Part shown: positions 1 to 5,676 of the stretch, in pieces
Layout: every line of letters starts with the position of its first letter
How positions within the stretch are numbered: the first letter of the stretch is position 1
NCBI GenBank assembly: GCA_947630775.1
Contig: CANRIY010000047.1
Span: 1 to 11,273, forward strand
Length of the DNA stretch: 11,273 nt
Reading direction: 5' to 3'
Source of the DNA: an uncultured Clostridia bacterium
Lineage (GTDB): Bacteria > Bacillota > Clostridia > Christensenellales > Borkfalkiaceae
Program-made: the position numbers and the translations under genes
The notes under the pieces: model-generated
The model's database searches: none
The model's input: the letters and a program-made list of their open reading frames with translations, nothing else
Told to the model about the DNA's origin: nothing

Positions 1-90
1 CTGTTTTACACGACAGTAAGCCGAAGGGGTTCGGCAAATTGAGTCGCCCACGGCGGAAGTGAATTCCGCCTAAGGCAAGTGATTTAGAAC
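1..90 (+). repeat. two-hairpin repeat module, copy X1
   Basis: This module shares the frame CACGACAGTAA - hairpin 1 - AAATTGAGT - hairpin 2 - GTGATTTAGAAC with copies at 308-390 and 8839-8922. Hairpin 1 is GCCGAA (20-25), loop GGGG, TTCGGC (30-35). Hairpin 2 is GGCGGAA (52-58), loop GTGAA, TTCCGCC (64-70), with a short outer GCC/GGC pairing (46-48 with 74-76). The module may extend beyond the left edge. No coding potential is seen. Confidence 0.8.
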
Positions 91-95
91 TTGTT

Positions 96-260
96 TCGCT
101 CGATTTCTTTTGCGCTTGATGAACCGACCAAGCGTTCCAAATTGTCATGTCGCCCCGCGCGCATTCTATTGCACCAAGCGCGGCACGAGCCCCCCAAGGG
201 CGAAGTAGCTCCGTCGAGACATCTCTGCCTTGCTTTTGCGCGCAAAACAAATACGAGCGA
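96..260. repeat. element with TCGCTCG inverted arms, split copy
   Basis: The left arm at 96-114 and the right arm at 241-260 (CGCAAAACAAATACGAGCGA) are imperfect inverted repeats of each other. The same arms enclose a compact 60-bp hairpin at 8731-8790. Here they are about 125 bp apart and enclose a small CGCTTG/CAAGCG hairpin (113-118 with 129-134) and one complete Y module (148-210). This looks like a module nested inside another module. Confidence 0.65.
148..210. repeat. Y module, copy 1
   Basis: It has a stem CCGCGC (155-160) with GCGCGG (178-183) around a conserved loop, then GCACGAG, then a tip hairpin GCCC (189-192) with GGGC (198-201), then GAAGTAGCT. The flanks (TTGTCATGTCG before, GTCGAGACATCTC after) match the reverse complement of the flanks of the copy at 9249-9312, so these two copies are closest relatives in opposite orientation. 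Confidence 0.75.
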
Positions 261-307
261 GGAAAATTGCGCGTATGGGATATTAAGTCACAGTCGCGGT
301 CGCTTGT

Positions 308-390
308 CACGACAGTAAGCCGAAGGGGTTCGGCAAATTGAGTGCGCTGCCGCAAAAGCGTGGTTTTGCTTCGCGCAGTAATTTAGAATA
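308..390 (+). repeat. two-hairpin repeat module, copy X2
   Basis: Hairpin 1 is identical to that of copy X1: GCCGAA (319-324), GGGG, TTCGGC (329-334). Hairpin 2 has a different sequence but the same layout: outer TGCGC (343-347) with GCGCA (373-377), inner GCAAAA (352-357) with TTTTGC (364-369). It ends in AGTAATTTAGAATA, the shared linker. Confidence 0.8.
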
Positions 391-405
391 AAGAGCGGCC
401 TTTCG

Positions 406-443
406 GACATGCCCCCTCCTAAGGAGGGGGGTAGGGGGGTGGG
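406..443 (+). repeat. G-rich hairpin module, copy 1
   Basis: GACATG is followed by a perfect 8-bp hairpin, CCCCCTCC (412-419), loop TAA, GGAGGGGG (423-430), then further G runs of six (434-439) and three (441-443). A second copy sits at 8971-9008 and a truncated one near 8940-8957. The G runs could also form a quadruplex on the + strand. It is followed by GGTTCT and an inverted copy of the shared linker. Confidence 0.75.
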
Positions 444-463
444 CAATGGTTCTAAAATACGTC

Positions 464-560
464 ATCCCGCCCCGTGCGCATTCCCAATTACGTCACCCTG
501 CCCCGCGCGCATTCTATTGCACCAAGCGCGGCACGAGCGGGCACCGCCCGCGAAGTAGCT
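464..560. repeat. Y module, copy 2, preceded by a truncated copy
   Basis: The truncated copy (464-483) keeps only CCCGCCCCGTGCGCATTC, which matches the stem variant of the copy at 9325-9387. An inverted linker (484-495) then leads into a full copy: CCGCGC (503-508) with GCGCGG (526-531), and tip GCGGGC (537-542), loop ACC, GCCCGC (546-551). Downstream sequence to about 616 is the reverse complement of the region at 9023-9090, so a multi-module block was copied in opposite orientation. Confidence 0.75.
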
Positions 561-582
561 TGTCGAAGGGTCACCGCATTAT

Positions 583-616
583 AATAAGGTGATGGTTCGA
601 CAGGCTCACCATGACG
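583..616. repeat. AAGGTGATGG...CCATGACG hairpin module, copy 1
   Basis: This small inverted repeat has ATGG (592-595) and CCAT (609-612) flanking a TTCGAC-containing centre. Copies are at 5141-5174 (same stem) and, on the other strand, at 9023-9055, where the stem is ATGC/GCAT. It is directly followed by the GTGATTGAGAACG linker. Confidence 0.7.
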
Positions 617-648
617 TGATTGAGAACGCCCTCAGGGTAATCAGAACG

Positions 649-712
649 ACACCCCCTCAGTCGCGCCAAAAGCGGCGCGCCAGCTCCCCCTCAAGGGGAG
701 CCAAGGGACAAA
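649..712. repeat. CACCCCCTCAGTC module, copy Z1, plus CTCCCC hairpin
   Basis: After GACACCCCCTCAGT comes CGCGCC (662-667), loop AAAAGC, GGCGCG (674-679). It is followed by a second hairpin CTCCCC (684-689), loop CTCAA, GGGGAG (695-700), and CCAAGGGAC. The first part recurs at 5189-5239 and 9164-9222 with other stem sequences; the CCCCTCAAGGGG part recurs near 5330, 8095 and 9511. Confidence 0.7.
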
Positions 713-714
713 CC

Positions 715-856
715 GCGTCATCCTGAGAAAGTAGGAAAGAACGGAGTCTGCGGAAGAATGTTCCGAAGGATCTCGCCGTATATACTGTTTGCCCCGCGAG
801 ATTCTTCAGAAATTGCAATACGGACTGCGTACGACCACATCGGCTCAGAAGAACGC
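715..856. repeat. 142-bp imperfect inverted-repeat (MITE-like) element
   Basis: The ends are inverted: GCGTCATCCTGAG (715-727) against CTCAGAAGAACGC (844-856), 10 of 13 positions paired. An inner pair, GAAGGATCTCGC near 775 and GCGAGATTCTTC near 797, gives a second stem. It is related in layout to the element at 8141-8264. No open reading frame of a mobility protein lies inside. Confidence 0.6.
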
Positions 857-884
857 GGAGGGGAACGACACCCGTGCCGTCCGT

Positions 885-980
885 CCTCATCCCGAGGCGA
901 AGACGAGCGGATTTCATAGACCCACGGGGGTCCGTACTTACGAGGGGATTCACTCGCCCCTTGCGGGGCTCGGAATGAGG
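885..980. repeat. 96-bp element R1, copy a
   Basis: This is one of three near-identical 96-bp copies (also 5358-5453 and 9539-9634); copies a and c differ at 3 positions by eye. The ends are inverted repeats: CCTCATCCCGAG (885-896) and CTCGGAATGAGG (969-980) pair at 11 of 12 positions. The interior has GCCCC-TTGC-GGGGC. All copies are in the same orientation. The 98-residue and 148-residue reading frames crossing it are artefacts of the repeat. Confidence 0.85.
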
Positions 981-1081
981 ACCCCTCGGTTCCCTCTCAA
1001 GGGCGCGCCGAGGAAACTGCGCATAGGTTCGCGGACATGGGTGGGGGAAAAGTGGCGGAGACGCCGAAAACGGTATCGAAT

Positions 1082-2488
1082 ATGATCGTATCAACGCAAA
1101 CATGGTTAGAGCCCGAACTCATGGACGTCGTGCGCTTGTTCGAGGGCGCGGGATCGCTCGAGATCGGGCACAGCTGCGACTGCTGCGGCGCGGCGTTTCA
1201 GAATACCTTCCGCTTGGGCGGACGGGACTTTTTCTATTCCGACGAGGACGTCTCCCGTACACCTCTGGAACAGAAGAGCCTCATCAAACGCTATGCGAAG
1301 CTCTCCCTCTACAAACTTCTCTCGGGTTACTACGGCAAAAACCTGCCGTGGGGGTCGCTCACGGGCATCCGTCCCACGCGGCTTGCCTATCAAGAGATGG
1401 AAAAGACGGGGGAGTTTGTGCCGCTCTTTCAAAAACTTCTCGTCTCCGAAGAAAATACGGCGCTCGTCGGCAGAGTGATCGAGGGGCAGAAGGGGATCTA
1501 CGTCAGGGAAGAGGGCAATGTCGACCTCTTCGTCTCGCTCCCGTTCTGCCCGACAAAGTGCGTCTATTGCTCCTTCATCACCGCGCCGATCGCGCGTACG
1601 CGGCAATACATGCCCGCCTATCTCGACGCGCTTGAAAGGGAGCTTTCCGCCGCCGCGCCGCTCATCAAAAACCTTCGCTCGGTGTATGTGGGCGGGGGGA
1701 CGCCGTTCGCGATCGAGGCGGAAGAGCTCGCAAGGGTTCTCAAGGCAATCTCTCCCCTGCGCGAAAACGGCTGTGAATTTACGGTGGAAGCGGGGCGGCC
1801 CGATACTTTCACGGAAGAAAAACTCGACATATGTAAGAAATTCGGCGTGACGCGCATCTGCATCAACGCGCAGAGCTTTTCGGACAGGACGCTCGAGGCG
1901 ATCGGCCGAAAGCACACGGCGCGGGACGTCCTCTCCGCCTTTGAAGCGGCGGCGCCCTACGGATTCGACGTGAACTGCGACCTCATCGCGGGGCTCACGG
2001 GAGAGAGTTTTGAGGAATTCAAAAACAGCGTGGACACCGCGATTTCCCTTTCCCCCGAAAATATCACCGTCCATACGCTCTGCCTCAAAAAGGGGGCGAA
2101 GCTCAAAGAGGAACGGCTCGGGCTCAATGAGGGAAGCGGAAAGCCCGCCCTCGACGTTCTCCCCGACGGGCTCTTGTCCGACATGATCGCCTATTCCCGT
2201 GAAAAACTCACGGCGGCGGGATATGAGCCCTACTATCTGTACCGCCAAAAATACATGGCGGGCGCGCACGAAAACGTCGGCTGGACGAAACCGGGCAAGG
2301 CGTGCGTCTACAATGTGGACGTGATGGAGGAAACTTGCGACAATCTCGCCGTGGGTGCGAACGCGATCACCAAAAAGCTCTTTTTGAAAGAGGAACGCAT
2401 CGAGCGTTGCGGCTCCCCCAAGGACATCCCGACGTATCTTCAAAAGGTAGAGAAACTCATCGGGGAAAAGAACGAACTGTTTGGCTAA
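1082..2488 (+). CDS. hemZ: HemZ-type coproporphyrinogen III dehydrogenase (radical SAM)
   Basis: This is a radical-SAM enzyme of the HemN superfamily. HemZ proteins are annotated as oxygen-independent coproporphyrinogen III oxidases that decarboxylate coproporphyrinogen III to protoporphyrinogen IX in the cytoplasm. Counting from 1082 (468 residues): GSLTGIRPTRL (91-101), the HemZ-specific signature; CPTKCVYC (156-163), the Cx3Cx2C motif for the 4Fe-4S cluster; GGGTP (204-208) and EAGRPDTF (236-243) for SAM contact; and a C-terminal YYLYRQKYMAG...ENVGW block typical of HemZ. An extra SCDCC cluster lies at 31-35. ATG 1082 is preferred because MIVSTQTWLEPELMDVVRLF resembles the start of the family domain; an in-frame ATG at 1037 would add 15 low-complexity residues. 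Neither start has a good ribosome site. No other heme genes are nearby and no promoter is visible in the upstream repeats. Heme-chaperone-like activity cannot be excluded. Confidence 0.93.
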   Translation: MIVSTQTWLEPELMDVVRLFEGAGSLEIGHSCDCCGAAFQNTFRLGGRDFFYSDEDVSRTPLEQKSLIKRYAKLSLYKLLSGYYGKNLPWGSLTGIRPTRLAYQEMEKTGEFVPLFQKLLVSEENTALVGRVIEGQKGIYVREEGNVDLFVSLPFCPTKCVYCSFITAPIARTRQYMPAYLDALERELSAAAPLIKNLRSVYVGGGTPFAIEAEELARVLKAISPLRENGCEFTVEAGRPDTFTEEKLDICKKFGVTRICINAQSFSDRTLEAIGRKHTARDVLSAFEAAAPYGFDVNCDLIAGLTGESFEEFKNSVDTAISLSPENITVHTLCLKKGAKLKEERLGLNEGSGKPALDVLPDGLLSDMIAYSREKLTAAGYEPYYLYRQKYMAGAHENVGWTKPGKACVYNVDVMEETCDNLAVGANAITKKLFLKEERIERCGSPKDIPTYLQKVEKLIGEKNELFG

Positions 2489-2494
2489 AAGGGG

Positions 2495-2511
2495 CCTCCC
2501 GTAACGGAAGG
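2495..2511 (+). terminator. weak hairpin after hemZ
   Basis: CCTCCCG (2495-2501), loop TAA, CGGAAGG (2505-2511) form a 7-bp stem with one C-A mismatch, 7 bases after the hemZ stop. Only TCGGTTTTGC follows, so the T run is poor. It could attenuate hemZ transcription before the next promoter. Confidence 0.3.
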
Positions 2512-2525
2512 TAAGTCGGTTTTGC

Positions 2526-2554
2526 TTGACCGCCAACTAAAGATCGGTTATAAT
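2526..2554 (+). promoter_or_regulatory. sigma-A promoter of the FxLYD lipoprotein gene
   Basis: TTGACC (2526-2531) and a perfect TATAAT (2549-2554) are separated by 17 bp. Transcription would start near 2560-2562, directly at the AAAGGAG ribosome site (2561-2567), leaving a leader of only about 15 nt before ATG 2576. This separates the lipoprotein gene from hemZ as its own unit. Confidence 0.85.
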
Positions 2555-2575
2555 AGGGAAAAAGGAGTACGCTGG

Positions 2576-3028
2576 ATGAAAAAGTTTTTGATTTTTGTAT
2601 TGAGCCTCGCGCTCATGGTCGGTTGCCTCGCCTGTGCGGGGTGCGATTTTGCTTTCTCCGGCAGCGACGCAGAGACGGACGGCGGCACGGAGACAAACGG
2701 CGATCCGCAGACGGAAGAGGAAAACGAGGTCACGAAGGGCAAGAACATTGCGATCGCGGAGGAGGCGGTCGTCAATGTGGAATATAACGAATATCTCGGC
2801 TATTCCGTGGAGATCAAGGGCGCCTTGAAAAATACGGGCAAGCGGGAGTATTCCTACGTCAGCATCAGTTTTACCCTCTACGACGAGAGCGGGGCAAACA
2901 TCGGGCAGGCGCTCGCAAACATGAACAACCTCGCCGCGGGGGAGACATGGAGATATAAGGCGGTCTCGCTGGGCTTTTTCGACGAGAAGCCCGTGAAGTG
3001 GAAATATGCCGAGATCACCTGTTTTTGA
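2576..3028 (+). CDS. FxLYD-domain lipoprotein, 150 aa
   Basis: This is a predicted membrane-anchored lipoprotein of unknown role. Residues 1-23 are a signal peptide (MKK, hydrophobic core) with three candidate lipidation cysteines, C17, C20 and C23; C23 (CAGC) is the most likely. Residues about 25-60 are a low-complexity Asp/Glu/Gly/Thr linker. Residues about 65-150 form an FxLYD-like beta domain: VEIKGALKNTGK, then FTLYDESGANIG containing the literal F-x-L-Y-D motif, then AAGETWRYKA. FxLYD domains are common in extracellular Bacillota and archaeal proteins; their ligands are mostly unknown. The start at 2576 is supported by AAAGGAG (2561-2567), 8 nt upstream; an upstream in-frame ATG at 2522 lies in the promoter and is rejected. 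The gene appears monocistronic. Confidence 0.9.
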   Translation: MKKFLIFVLSLALMVGCLACAGCDFAFSGSDAETDGGTETNGDPQTEEENEVTKGKNIAIAEEAVVNVEYNEYLGYSVEIKGALKNTGKREYSYVSISFTLYDESGANIGQALANMNNLAAGETWRYKAVSLGFFDEKPVKWKYAEITCF

Positions 3029-3041
3029 CAAATTTTCGAGA

Positions 3042-3077
3042 CACATCGAAGCAAAGACCGAACTGTTCGGCGGGTAA
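3042..3077 (+). pseudogene. possible relict of a hemZ 3' end
   Basis: Positions 3042-3071 align without gaps to the last 30 coding bases of hemZ (2456-2485) with 24 identities. The reading frame HIEAKTELFGG-stop mirrors the hemZ end LIGEKNELFG-stop. It lies 14 bases after the lipoprotein stop. It may be a remnant left when the lipoprotein gene was inserted or duplicated at the end of hemZ. The match is short and could be chance. Confidence 0.3.
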
Positions 3078-3092
3078 TATTGGGATGACTGC

Positions 3093-3121
3093 TTGAAAGC
3101 TCCGTCAACCGGAGCTATCAT
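3093..3121 (+). promoter_or_regulatory. promoter with a dyad in the spacer, upstream of the 645-aa lipoprotein gene
   Basis: TTGAAA (3093-3098) and TATCAT (3116-3121) are 17 bp apart. The spacer is almost exactly a perfect inverted repeat, AGCTCCG (3098-3104), TCAAC, CGGAGCT (3110-3116). Its position between the two promoter boxes would suit an operator. It could also be a hairpin terminator for the preceding gene, although no T run follows. AAGGAG (3144-3149) precedes ATG 3157. Confidence 0.55.
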
Positions 3122-3156
3122 AATGGAATATTCTGAAATTTATAAGGAGAGAAGAG

Positions 3157-5094
3157 ATGAAAAAGTTGTTTGCGGTGATCCTTACGGGCGCAGTGCTGTG
3201 TATGTCACTCACCGCCTGCACCCTCGGATCGAAGAAAGACAAGGACGAAGACAAGACCGTCGGCGGCATGGACTACGGGGACATCAAGAGTGAACAGCTC
3301 ACCGAAAAGGCGTGGGAGTCCGCTCTTTCCGCGGACAGTTTTTCGAACTGTTCCATGACGGGAAAAATCGATACCAACGGTGTCTCCCAATCGACGGTAG
3401 ACGCTGTAAACGCCATCGGAACCGCCATCAAGGTCGCGAACGGCGAGATGTGGATCAGGGCGATCGAGTACTCCGATACCATCGTCAATCCGGTCGAGAG
3501 CTACTTTATCCGCGATGAGAGCGGCTATTTACAATCGGTTTTGCTTGACGGCAAGACGTGGAGCGAGTGGGAGTCCGTTCCCTATTCGCCGATCGACGCG
3601 CTCATGCAGTTTTTCGGGGCATTCCAAAAGAACTATTCTCTCTTCACCTACGACAGCGCGAACGGCGTCTATCAGGCGCACAATTTCGAGCTCGGCGGGG
3701 CAGGAAACCTCATGGACATCGGGCTGAAGTTTTCCGGCGGGAAACTTGCAGGGTTTTCCATGCGCTATCAGGACGAAGACATTGCGATATATATGGTGCA
3801 GAGCGGCGTCATCTATGACTACGGTAAGACCGTTCTCACCAGGCCCACGACGGGCTCGGGCGGCGGCGGATCGATCCCCGACCTGCCCGATCCGTCCGAC
3901 GAATGGGCGGCCGCGCTTTCGGAGAAGAATTTTAATAACTACACGGCGGCGGATATGAAGATGCCTCTCAGCGGAGAGGGCGCCATACATTCCACGATGA
4001 ACCGCAGCGGTGACAGATATCTGTATGTAACGGACGATACAAGCACGCCGATCCAACAGATGTACATCGTCTATGACGGCAAAGGCACCAGCGCTATCTA
4101 CATTCCCCGTTCTGACGGCGCAGTGTATGCGGGCACGATGAACGGCCGCGTCGACGCAGAGCTTGTCGGGTTCGTGACCGAAATGGCGGGACGCAAGAGT
4201 GAGTTTACCTTGGATGAGGACAGCGGGATCTATGTTGCGGAAGGTATTTTTTCGAACTATGTCGACGGCGGCAAGACGAAGATCGAACGCGCCGAGATCA
4301 GGATCGAGGGCAATCAGCTCGTATCTTTGAAACTCGTATTGCCCGACCGCATCCAGTCGACGGAATTTTCCGATTACGGTACGACGCAAGTTCCCACGTT
4401 CAATATTACGGGCACGTCCGAACCCGATGACCCCGAAACACCCGATAAGCCCAATAAGCCCAACCTGCCCGACGAACCTCAAGATCCCGATGAGCCCGAC
4501 GATCCCGATGTGTCAAAGGTCGATGAGCAGGCTTGGACCAAGGCGTTCGACCTGTCCGCCATGAGGAATGTTACGGTCAGTTGTGCGGCGGAGCTGAATG
4601 GAAAAGGCATAACATACGATTTTCAAATCGCAGATGACCGCTGTTTCGCGCACGCGGAAATCTTCGGCGGAGAAGAAAATAGCGGCGATGCCTTTGTCTT
4701 TTACGACGACGCGGGCGAATTCAGGTGCTATTTTCGGGAGGGTGAAGAGGACTGGACGGAAGACTCCAACGAGTATTATAGGATCGATGAATTCATCGAG
4801 AGGAACGTCGCAGAGCGGTTCTTCTTAAGCGTTTTACAGACGGAGTATGCACAGTTTGAATATAACGGAAGCACGTATAGCGCCACCCTGTTTTTGGAAT
4901 CTGCCATCGGATCCGCCGATGTTCCCATTACCTTCGAGGTGATATTCAAGGATGGGCATATTACACACCTTGCTTTCTACAACGATACGACAAAGTTTGA
5001 GGTCAGATTTTCCGATTACGGCACGACGAAAGTGAGCGTGCCCGATATTTCGGGCGTTCCCGATGCCTCCAACGGCACCTCGGCTTCTTTCTGA
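3157..5094 (+). CDS. three-module surface lipoprotein, 645 aa
   Basis: This is a predicted lipoprotein of unknown function. The signal peptide has a clear lipobox LTAC (lipidated C21), followed by a Lys/Asp-rich stretch. Three divergent modules follow: about 50-228, 248-413 and 457-628. Each starts with a Trp segment (KAWESALS, DEWAAALS, QAWTKAFD) with an aromatic/Asn step after it (FSN, FNN, MRN), continues with alternating beta-like stretches and a [FL]-[TE]-[YL]-D/N...G.Y element, and ends in DYG[KT]T plus a Val/Pro tail. Modules 1 and 2 are joined by a Gly/Pro linker (about 222-246), modules 2 and 3 by an acidic Pro-Asp linker (about 420-453). The same module occurs in the next two genes. 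The architecture suggests an extracellular or envelope binding protein; no catalytic motif is seen. Start supported by AAGGAG 7 nt upstream. Confidence 0.92.
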   Translation: MKKLFAVILTGAVLCMSLTACTLGSKKDKDEDKTVGGMDYGDIKSEQLTEKAWESALSADSFSNCSMTGKIDTNGVSQSTVDAVNAIGTAIKVANGEMWIRAIEYSDTIVNPVESYFIRDESGYLQSVLLDGKTWSEWESVPYSPIDALMQFFGAFQKNYSLFTYDSANGVYQAHNFELGGAGNLMDIGLKFSGGKLAGFSMRYQDEDIAIYMVQSGVIYDYGKTVLTRPTTGSGGGGSIPDLPDPSDEWAAALSEKNFNNYTAADMKMPLSGEGAIHSTMNRSGDRYLYVTDDTSTPIQQMYIVYDGKGTSAIYIPRSDGAVYAGTMNGRVDAELVGFVTEMAGRKSEFTLDEDSGIYVAEGIFSNYVDGGKTKIERAEIRIEGNQLVSLKLVLPDRIQSTEFSDYGTTQVPTFNITGTSEPDDPETPDKPNKPNLPDEPQDPDEPDDPDVSKVDEQAWTKAFDLSAMRNVTVSCAAELNGKGITYDFQIADDRCFAHAEIFGGEENSGDAFVFYDDAGEFRCYFREGEEDWTEDSNEYYRIDEFIERNVAERFFLSVLQTEYAQFEYNGSTYSATLFLESAIGSADVPITFEVIFKDGHITHLAFYNDTTKFEVRFSDYGTTKVSVPDISGVPDASNGTSASF

Positions 5095-5113
5095 ACGGCA
5101 AAGAAGAACACGG

Positions 5114-5134
5114 CAGCCCCGCAAATCGGGGCTG
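5114..5134 (+). terminator. GC-rich hairpin after the 645-aa lipoprotein gene
   Basis: CAGCCCCG (5114-5121), loop CAAAT, CGGGGCTG (5127-5134) is a perfect 8-bp stem 19 bases after the stop codon. TCATAATAATAA follows rather than a T run, so termination would be imperfect or factor-assisted. Repeat modules begin immediately after it. Confidence 0.5.
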
Positions 5135-5140
5135 TCATAA

Positions 5141-5239
5141 TAATAAGGTGATGGTTCGACAAGCTCACCATGACGTAATTGGGAATGACACCCCCTCAGT
5201 CACCTATGGTGACAGCGTCTCACGCGGGTAGAGACCCGC
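5141..5239 (+). repeat. repeat block: AAGGTGATGG module, linker, and Z2 module
   Basis: ATGG (5151-5154) pairs with CCAT (5168-5171), followed by the linker GACGTAATTGGGAATGACACC. The Z module here has stem GTCACC (5199-5204), loop TAT, GGTGAC (5208-5213), and a second stem GCGGGT (5224-5229), AGAG, ACCCGC (5234-5239). A 90-residue reading frame covers this block and R1 copy b, with a counterpart at 9396-9632, but it only reflects repeat similarity. Confidence 0.75.
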
Positions 5240-5248
5240 ATTCGGTCA

Positions 5249-5330
5249 GGCATTTGCCCGAGCATATGGGCAAATGCCAAGAAAATTTTGCGCCAAAGAT
5301 TATCAACCTTTGGCAGAATGCAAAATTTTC
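5249..5330 (+). repeat. double-hairpin H module, copy 1
   Basis: The first hairpin has a perfect 11-bp stem: GGCATTTGCCC (5249-5259), 8-nt loop, GGGCAAATGCC (5268-5278). The second has GAAAATTTTGC (5281-5291) with GCAAAATTTTC (5320-5330), enclosing GCCAAAG (5292-5298) with CTTTGGC (5308-5314), giving 18 paired bases with one AGAAT bulge. Copy 2 is at 9430-9511. It is followed by CCCCTCAAGGGGG and R1. Confidence 0.8.
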
Positions 5331-5357
5331 CCCTCAAGGGGGAGCCAAGGGGACAAC

Positions 5358-5453
5358 CCTCATCCCGCGGCGAAGCCGAGCGGATCTCATAGACCCATGG
5401 GCGTCCGTACTTAAGAGGGGATTCTCTCGCCCCTTGCGGGGCTCGGAATGAGG
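5358..5453. repeat. 96-bp element R1, copy b
   Basis: Differs from copy c (9539-9634) at about 4 positions, one of them in the left inverted end (CCGCG instead of CCGAG). It lies just after an H module, the same order as at 9430-9634, so H and R1 have been duplicated together as a block of about 205 bp. The remaining sequence to about 5520 (ACGCCAAGGG...CCCTCTCCCC) has no gene. Confidence 0.85.
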
Positions 5454-5524
5454 CCCCCTCATGGGGACGCCAAGGGTTGTACGGTGGGCGCCCTCTCCCC
5501 TGTGGATAGCCTTTTCTCCCGATT

Positions 5525-5541
5525 TCCGAAAAAATTTCGGA
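5525..5541. promoter_or_regulatory. small dyad upstream of a lipoprotein promoter
   Basis: TCCGAAA (5525-5531), loop AAA, TTTCGGA (5535-5541) is a perfect 7-bp inverted repeat about 30 bp upstream of the -35 box at 5571. It could be a regulator site or simply an AT-rich hairpin. No regulator gene is in the window. Confidence 0.3.
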
Positions 5542-5570
5542 TATAACCCATTATGATACCAAAAAATCAC

Positions 5571-5597
5571 TTGACAAAAAATCGGGGGGGGTAAAAT
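5571..5597 (+). promoter_or_regulatory. promoter with a G8 tract in its spacer
   Basis: A perfect -35 TTGACA (5571-5576) is followed by AAAAATC, eight G residues (5584-5591) and TAAAAT (5592-5597). The spacer is 15 bp, two short of optimal, and the G tract fills its second half. Change in tract length would alter spacing, as at known phase-variable promoters. The leader of about 75 nt is AT-rich, with AAGGAG at 5661-5666. Confidence 0.6.
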
Positions 5598-5676
5598 AGA
5601 GGGCACATAGATTTTTTAATAGTTCTGTCAATATAGTAAATTCTAAAATTATAAAATTACAAGGAGACGATCAAAC

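Noticed and set aside
91..341. Two short + frames (75 and 64 codons)
   Set aside because: They lie wholly in repeat modules and lack ribosome sites.
580..585. TATAAT-like promoter in the upstream repeats
   Set aside because: No -35 at suitable spacing, and the string belongs to a repeat module in which the inverted copy at 9056-9064 reads differently.
1037..1081. Upstream in-frame start for hemZ
   Set aside because: It has no ribosome site and adds 15 residues unlike the family; kept only as an alternative.
657..1103. - strand frame of 148 codons across the upstream repeats
   Set aside because: It spans at least three unrelated repeat modules, including R1 copy a, so it is not a gene.
1106..2536. 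Long - strand reading frame of 476 codons opposite hemZ
   Set aside because: It is an antisense shadow produced by GC-rich codon use; the + frame has a complete set of HemZ motifs and the - frame is Arg/Glu/Phe-rich without any domain.
2516..3549. Identical 15-mer TCGGTTTTGCTTGAC at 2516-2530 and 3535-3549
   Set aside because: One copy covers a -35 box and the other is inside coding sequence; flanks do not match, so chance is the simplest explanation.
3529..4482. - strand reading frame of 317 codons opposite the 645-aa lipoprotein
   Set aside because: No ribosome site or domain; the + frame has signal peptide, lipobox and repeated modules.
5179..5451. Conserved 90-codon + frame, with a homologue at 9396-9632
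   Set aside because: The apparent protein conservation follows from the H and R1 DNA repeats; there is no ribosome site and the frame ends inside R1.
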